Shown one piece after another: positions 57,608 to 64,000 of a stretch of DNA of 64,000 nt. The notes below the pieces were generated by a model. That model saw only the letters and a program-made list of their open reading frames with translations, searched no databases and was not told the origin of the DNA. Position 1 is the stretch's first letter; every line of letters begins with the position of its first letter. The position numbers were made by a program, and so were the translations under genes. Source of the stretch: Schistosoma mansoni (lineage: Eukaryota > Platyhelminthes > Trematoda > Strigeidida > Schistosomatidae). The stretch is from positions 1-64,000 of the forward strand of contig NW_017386013.1 in the NCBI RefSeq assembly GCF_000237925.1, written 5' to 3'.

Positions 57608-60273
57608 TTATCCTGCAGCCGAAACTGTCAACATCCTTGACTGACTAATCGGATGTGCCCAGCGAACCGTTTTAGTCATTTGTAAAGATTTATCATCTTT
57701 ACATTTCGATTCCGTAATGGATTTGTCAGTTAAACGATCTAACAACACGTATGGTGGTTCATGATCTAGATAAGCCGGCTTTAGCCTATCAATACTTACT
57801 GTGTCGATGTTTCCATGTTTTTCTATCACGAAATATTTAGATTCTCTTGAGACGACTTTGAAAGGACCTTCAAATGGAGGACTGAGTGGTGCTTTTATTT
57901 TGTCACATCTTATCCAGACGTGCGTGCAATTGCTTAGGTCTTTAGGTATATATACGGCGCGCGATTGTTCACGAGTATTAATCGGCTTAAGTTTAGACAT
58001 GTGGTCCCGTAGTTGATCTACATAATTTTCTAAATTAAGTTTTTGACTGTTAGTATTAGGGTTAATAAATTCACCTGGTAGTCTCAGAGTTGTTCCGAAA
58101 ACCAGTTCCGCAGCTGAACACTGTGCGTCAGTTTTGACAGATGTTCGTATTCCCAACATAACTAACGGTAGGAATTCTGTCCACTGATTGGGGTTTGAGT
58201 GAGATATAAGAGCGGTTTTTAGCTGACGGTGAAAACGTTCTACCATCCCATTAGCCTGAGGATGATATGCAGTGCAGCGTATCCTATTGGAGCCTAGAAG
58301 TTTAGCCAAGTTATTAAATAGTTCGGATTCGAATTGCGCTACTCTATCCGTCGTTATTGTTATGGGTGTACCAAAAATGGTTACCCAGTTCTGCATGAAA
58401 ACTTTGGCTACTGTTTCCGCTGTGATGTCCGCTTTCGGGATGGCTATAGGGAATCTGGTAAATCGATCTATGCATGTAAAAAGATAATTAAAACCGTTTG
58501 AACGTGGTAAAGGACCTACCAAGTCGATATGCACATGGGCAAAACGTGCATCTGGTTGCGAGAAAACACCTATGGGTGAATTTGTGTGACGATTTATCTT
58601 TGATTGTTGACATGCTGAACACTCTCTAACCCATTTGTGTACATCCTTCTGTAACTTCGGCCATATATATCTGGCATTGATTAGTTTTGTTGAAGCTTTT
58701 GCGCCAGGATGAGACAAAGAATGAAAGTTATTATATATCAACTTTCGCATACTTTTGGGAATGAAAGGTCGCGGCATTGTCTTGGTCGTGTCACAGTAGA
58801 TTAGAATACCATCGACAGGTGATGGGAACTGTTTTAAATTAAGACTTGAATTGTTTGTTTTAAGCAGGTTTTGTAATTCTAGACCCTGCTCTTGTTCGTT
58901 TCTCAACGTCTCGAAGTTTACTGTAGACTGCTGTAGCACGTTTATTTCTAGCCTAGATAAAGCATCTGCCGCCTGATTGTCCTGACCTTTGACATGTCGG
59001 ATATCGCTTGTGGACTGTGATATATAGTCAAGGTGTCGGACTTCTCGAGGTGAGTATTTATCAGCTCTCGCTTTTATTGCATTCGTTAGTGGTTTGTGAT
59101 CCGTAAAGACTATAAATTTCCTGCCTTCTAACATGTGTCGGAAGTGTTTAATGGTTAGGTAGATTGCAAGAAGTTCTCGCCCGAAGGTAGAATACCTTGT
59201 CTCTGCTGGAGCGAGTCTTTTTGAGAAGAAAGCAATTGGTTTCCAGGCGTTTTTAACCAGTTGGTTAAGGGTACCGCCCACTGCTTTATCTGAAGCATCC
59301 ACCATCAAAGCAAGTGGGGAAAGAGAATTCGGATACATCAACGTAGTTGCTTGAGCTAGTTTATCTTTAAGCTGTTTAATAGCTTCGACAGCGTCAGAAG
59401 ACAGTTTGAATTCTTTTGGTTTTCCTTTTAGTGAATCTGTCAAAGGTTGCACGGCGACCGATCACCTAGTGTTTCACCTTGAAAAAGTCTTTGGATTCTT
59501 TGACTATCTGATAATGATAAACGGTTCATTATCTCTCGTCTTAAGATGGTGTATGGTTGTGGTGATGGTGTATCTAAAATCAAGTCACGGACTTCTTTGG
59601 CGACTAAAGGAGGAAGAATAGAACACAAGTCTCCATAGCGAATCCCTTCAGATTTGATATTGTGTCTCGTGAAATAATGCTCTAGTTGAGCAAACCACAA
59701 CTCAGGATCACTACGATCAAATTCTGGAAGTCGGGATTTCGTAGTCATAACAGTGTCTATCTCCACTGGTGACAAATCCTCCAGATTATGGGTTTCTATT
59801 GAGTCTGACATGAGGTATGTGACAAATATAGCAATAAAGTTAGCACGAAAAATGGTTACTATAACACGAATAACTTAAGATAATACGGAATAAACTAGTT
59901 ATATACTCAACTTAGTTTACGGATAATCAGGTCTACTTTTACGATTAAGTAAAAAAAATTAATAACAGAAATGAGGTTAGATTTGTGTTCAAAAAGGGCT
60001 CACCACTTTCGTGCCTTAAGGTAACCCTCGTGCTATTGATAGAAGAAACCAGAGAACTAGTGAATAGGTCTTTATTTCGATCTTCGCGCAGTCACAGTCG
60101 AGCGTGGGATTATCTGTTCAGACAAACAAAGGCTCTCAACATTCAATATAAGATAGTAGGGAATATAACGCTTACAAAAAGTAAGGAAGTGAATGAATAC
60201 TTGAACAATACTGTTTTAGCGTATGCTTGGTTGTTTGGGGTCAACTCTTAACCAACCAACCTGAGCTGTTACA
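57608..60273 (-). mobile_element. CsRn1/Boudicca-like gypsy fossil, broken
   Basis: Parts seen on the minus strand: one LTR (60007-60273), a primer-binding site TGGTGAGCCC (59996-60005), the start of gag (LPEFDRSDPELWFAQLEHYF), RNase H (VDASDKAVGG, FTDHKPLTNA), integrase (HPGAKAST, TTDRVAQFES, HPQANGMVERFHRQ) and the C-terminal region. Protease and most of the reverse transcriptase were not seen, nor a second LTR. The element is broken, but its long open frames and the near-identical solo LTR at 39116 suggest recent activity. Confidence 0.85.
60007..60273 (-). repeat. LTR of the CsRn1/Boudicca-like fossil
   Basis: 267 bp, starting TGTAACAGCTC on the minus strand and containing AATAAA. Almost identical to the solo LTR at 39116-39382. 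Confidence 0.8.
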
Positions 60274-60284
60274 GCCGCATCCGA

Positions 60285-60940
60285 CTCAGCAATTGGAGGA
60301 GTCCTACAACAATAGGTTAACAACTCTTGGCAACCTTTAGGATTTTTCTCGAGACGGCTGCTAGACGCGGAATCTAGGTACAGCACTTTCGGTAGGGAAC
60401 TTGTGGTGGTCGATATTCGATATTATCCCTAACTTCGTATATTGTTCGTCTTGATAACCGTTACTCGATAACGTCCTAACGGTGCATAAATCAGAAGGCG
60501 AATACGAAGGGTCGATTGCGTTTATTATTGAACCACACACAGTTATCCAATATTACAGGCACGTCAAGCAAACATGAAAAAACAGTGCCGTAGAGCAGGC
60601 GAGTGAGTGTGAGAGCAGAATGAATGAGTAAGCGTGTACAGTACAGTGTAGCGTAATGCAGAGCAGAGAGCAAACAGGGCAGTAAACAGGATTAAGATGT
60701 ACATATATATATGAGTGGAAAAGCATGAATCATCGGATCAAATAAGCAATTAATAATAATGCTAGCGGAATGAATACATGCGTAGGCAGTAAGCAATGTT
60801 CAAGCGTATATAATAAAAGTACAATGGTATAGATAGGTTGTTATTGTATGAATGACTGTCCATTAAATAAGTTAACGAAAAGGCTTAGCTGAATTAGATG
60901 TAAACAAACTCAATTGTATCTGAGTTGCTATAATAGCTCC
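60285..60940 (-). repeat. Probable 3' LTR of the right-hand gypsy fossil
   Basis: A purine run (GGGGGG near 60940 on the minus strand) precedes it and AATAAA lies inside. It ends next to the neighbour's LTR. The upper boundary and length are estimates, because the partner LTR is outside the window. Confidence 0.45.
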
Positions 60941-63900
60941 CCCCAGCAAACATGGATACAAAATAGTGTCTGTGTTTGCGAATAAAAAATTGGTAAACTT
61001 AACAGGACAGTAAATATCAAAATTTATGAAATTAAGATGTATGATAGAACTATCGTGTGAATTACTACAAGTACGTGTAAGTTTGAGTTCGTATATGTAC
61101 GTGAGGCCAGATAAAATAACAGATCAAATTAATGTGTTAGTGTTTTTAGAGGTTTATATACATTTACATTGGAATATGCAAAATTTGTTGAATATAATAA
61201 TAGATATATTCTAGTTTTCGATGTGCACGTACAAAACGAAGAGGAAAGAAATTATTAGTTCAAAATCGCAGCTATGTATCGTCGAGGCCATCTTACTCTT
61301 CGACCATATCTTGTCGTTACTGGTTTCTCTTCGTTTTTGTTCGCCGATGTCGTTGATGATTGAGACTCACGTTTCGGTGACTCGACGATTTTCGAATGAT
61401 CTGTATGTACTGGCTGATCGTCAGCTTCGATAAAAGCTGGTTTGACTCGGTCTATGCTAATTACATCCGTTTTTCCGGCTTTATCTACTGTAATAGTTTT
61501 ATCATTTCTTCTAATAACTTTAAATGGACCATCGTAAGCTGGTTGTAAGGGACGCTGCACATTATCCCTTCTGATAAACACATGGGTACTGTCGCTCAGT
61601 TGTTTTGGTATGTACACACGTTGTTGATGTTGCCTTGGAAGTGTTACTCTTAGGTTACCCATATGCTGCTTTAGACGTTGTACATAGTTGGCTAAATCAG
61701 TTGGAACACTTTTACTTGAGGTGAAAAACTCTCCTGGAAGACGTAAAGTGGTTCCATAAACCAACTCCGCTGGGCAACATCCTAAATCTTGTTTAATTGT
61801 TGATCTTAAACCTAACATGACTAATGAGAGCTTGCCGGCCCAATCATTATTGCTAATAACAGATCTAAGAGAGGCTTTAAGTTGCCGATGTAATCTTTCA
61901 ACCATACCATTCGCCATCGGATGGTAGGATGTTGTCCGAATACGTTTGATCCCTAGGAGTTCAGTGAGTTGTTGAAAGAGGTGGCTCTGAAATTGGGCTC
62001 CTCGATCGGTTGTAATATTTGCAGGCACACCATAATGAGAAATCCAATGCTCTACTAAGGTTTTGGCTGTAGTTTCGGCCGAAATGTCTTTTATAGGTAC
62101 TGCTACAGGCCATCGCATAAATCTATCAATGCAGGTAAAAATGTAACTAAAGCCATTTGAAATCGGCAGTGGTCCTACAATGTCGATATGTATATGCTCA
62201 AATCTGCTATCCGGATGACGAAAAGGACCTATTGCGGAACTGGTGTGACGATGTACCTTAACGTTTTGGCATTTTATGCAAGTTTGCGTCCAATTACGAA
62301 TATCATGGTTCATACTTGGCCATACAAAACGTTCGCTGATTAATTTGATCGTGGCCTTTACCCCAGGATGTGATATATTATGCATAGTGTCGAAAACCCT
62401 TCATCTTAGAGGCTTCGGTATAAATGGTCTTGGTCGGCCCGTAGAAATATCGCACATAATACTCACGTTTTCGATTGGAGTTTCTTTTAGTACCAGAGAG
62501 GTTGTATTGTCAGACTTCAGTCTGTTTAACTCGACATCTATGTTTTGTAATGCTGCTAATTCGTGATAATCGATTTTGGATTGGGCGAGAGTGTTTATCG
62601 TCGTTCTTCATAGTGCGTCGGCTACTTCGTTTTCTTGGCCTTTAATATATCGTATATCAGAAGTGAACTGGGAAATAAACTCTAACTGTCTGATCTCCCT
62701 CGGAGAGTAATTATCTTGCTTTGCGCTTAGTGCGTTCGTGAGTGGTTTATGGTCCGTGTAAACAGTAAAATTCATGCCTTCTACCATATGTCGAAAATGT
62801 TTTATTGTCAAGTACATTGCTAGTAATTCTCTTCCGAAAGTACTATATCTCGTTTGCGTAGGATTCAGTCTCTTTGAGAAGAATGAAAGTGGTTCCCATG
62901 TGCCATTTACTAACTTTTGTAAAACAGCTCCTACCGCCACATTCGATGCATCTGTCATGATAGCTAATGGTGTTTCACTCTTTCTTCTAGCTAGTGTCGT
63001 CTTTTTGCTGAGTGCCTTCTTGGCGTTCTCGAAGGCTTGTATTGCCTCTGCTGATAATTGGAATGTCCGTGAGTGTCCCCGTAACGCATCGGTCAGTGGT
63101 TGAAGTATTGCCGCACAATTCGGAATAAAACGTCTGTAATAATTTATTAGTCCCAGAAATCGTCGTAATTTCTTTCGTGTATCGGGCAACGGATAGTCTC
63201 TGATGGTATCGATTTCTGCAGAGATCGGTGTGATACCTTGAGAAGTTACCATGTGTCCAAGGAACTGTAAGGATCCTTTTCCATACTCACACTTCTCAAT
63301 GTTTATGGAAATACCGTGATCTCTTAGTCGCGCGAATAATTGACGTAGTTGCTGTATATGCTCGTCCATAGTGGAGCTGGCTACTAATAAGTCATCTATG
63401 TATGCGTATACTCCAGGTAAGCCTCTGATGACCTGGTCAATAAATCGTTGAAATGTTTGTGCTGCATTAGTCAATCCGCAAGGCATGCGTAAGAATTCAT
63501 ATAGCCCAAAAGGGGTTGTTACCGCTGTTTTTGATATGTCTTGTGGAGCGACCGGGGTGTGATAATACGCTCTAAGTCAATCTTCGAGAATACTGTAGCA
63601 CCTTCTATACTGTAGGTAAAATCATGGATGTGTGGTATAGGGTATCTATCGGCCATTGTTTGCTTATTAAGTGCTCGATAGCCCCCACATGGTCTTAATT
63701 CTCCGTTCTTTTTCGGAGCCATGTGTAATGGGGATGCCCACGGGCTGTTCGAAGGCCTTATTATGCCTAGCCTCATTAACTTGTCGAATTCTTGCTTTGC
63801 TATTGCTAGCCTTTTTGGGTCTTGTCTTCTTGGCCTTGCATTAACCGGTGGCCCGTTGGTTATAATATGGTGTTGGATAGTATGCTTGAGATCTGTTTTA

Positions 63901-64000
63901 TTGTACGTTACTTTTAAAAGCTCGGGAAACTCGCTTAACAATGATTTGCGTGGATCGTTGCGGCTATTGTCTACCACTAGATTCATAGAAACAGATTCTG
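60285..64000 (-). mobile_element. Second CsRn1-like gypsy fossil, continues past the window
   Basis: Minus-strand parts in order: reverse transcriptase (FSKIDLE region, MPCGLTNAAQTFQRF, YIDDLLVAS), RNase H (TDASNVAVGA, YTDHKPLTNA), integrase ([46 protein letters not shown]) and a C-terminal region, followed by a probable LTR. Gag, protease and the other LTR would lie right of 64000. It is broken in a small number of places and related to, but clearly different from, the fossil at 57608-60273. Confidence 0.85.

Overview
The window looks like a repeat-rich, AT-rich piece of a blood-fluke (Schistosoma) nuclear genome. Four things point there: tRNA-derived SINEs that carry hammerhead ribozymes (the Smα type known from schistosomes), SR2/RTE-like and SR1/CR1-like LINEs, CsRn1/Boudicca-like and other gypsy LTR elements, and host genes with short coding exons and kilobase introns. 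The species cannot be fixed from sequence reading alone. Three runs of exactly 200 N (5983-6182, 16222-16421, 39398-39597) are assembly gaps, and all lie in or beside SINE copies.

Layout. 1-3778: two full copies and one truncated copy of a 1,294-bp tandem unit, followed by a LINE reverse-transcriptase fragment (3779-4145). 4146-10159: AT-rich intergenic DNA with SINE pairs and microsatellites. 10160-15097: a three-exon gene for a 128-residue four-helix membrane protein. 15787-16495: head-to-tail Smα-like SINEs. 22303-24360: an eroded RTE LINE with a foreign insert. 25038-27302: the last two exons of a paralogue of the four-helix gene, with the same intron phases; its first exon was not found. 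28125-36240: a LINE graveyard, with RTE, a second LINE family nested inside it, and CR1. 37600-38420: a gag relic. 39116-39382: a solo LTR. 40256-42845 (perhaps to 44758): the 3' exons of a C2H2 zinc-finger gene whose introns are full of SINEs. 43831-44360 and 45256-45582: a SINE that shares its 3' tail with the nested LINE. 46075-47990: possible host exons around an RTE copy. 49990-51580: a CR1-like LINE. 52006-56800: a whole-looking, young gypsy element. 57608-60273 and 60285-64000: two further gypsy-type fossils on the minus strand, side by side.

Host coding content is small: two related membrane-protein genes, the end of a zinc-finger gene, and a few unassigned exon-like ORFs. Most of the window is mobile DNA. 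The elements appear to interact. SINE tails match a LINE tail, LINEs sit inside LINEs, and the hammerhead motif occurs in two SINE families and as a relic inside the large tandem unit.
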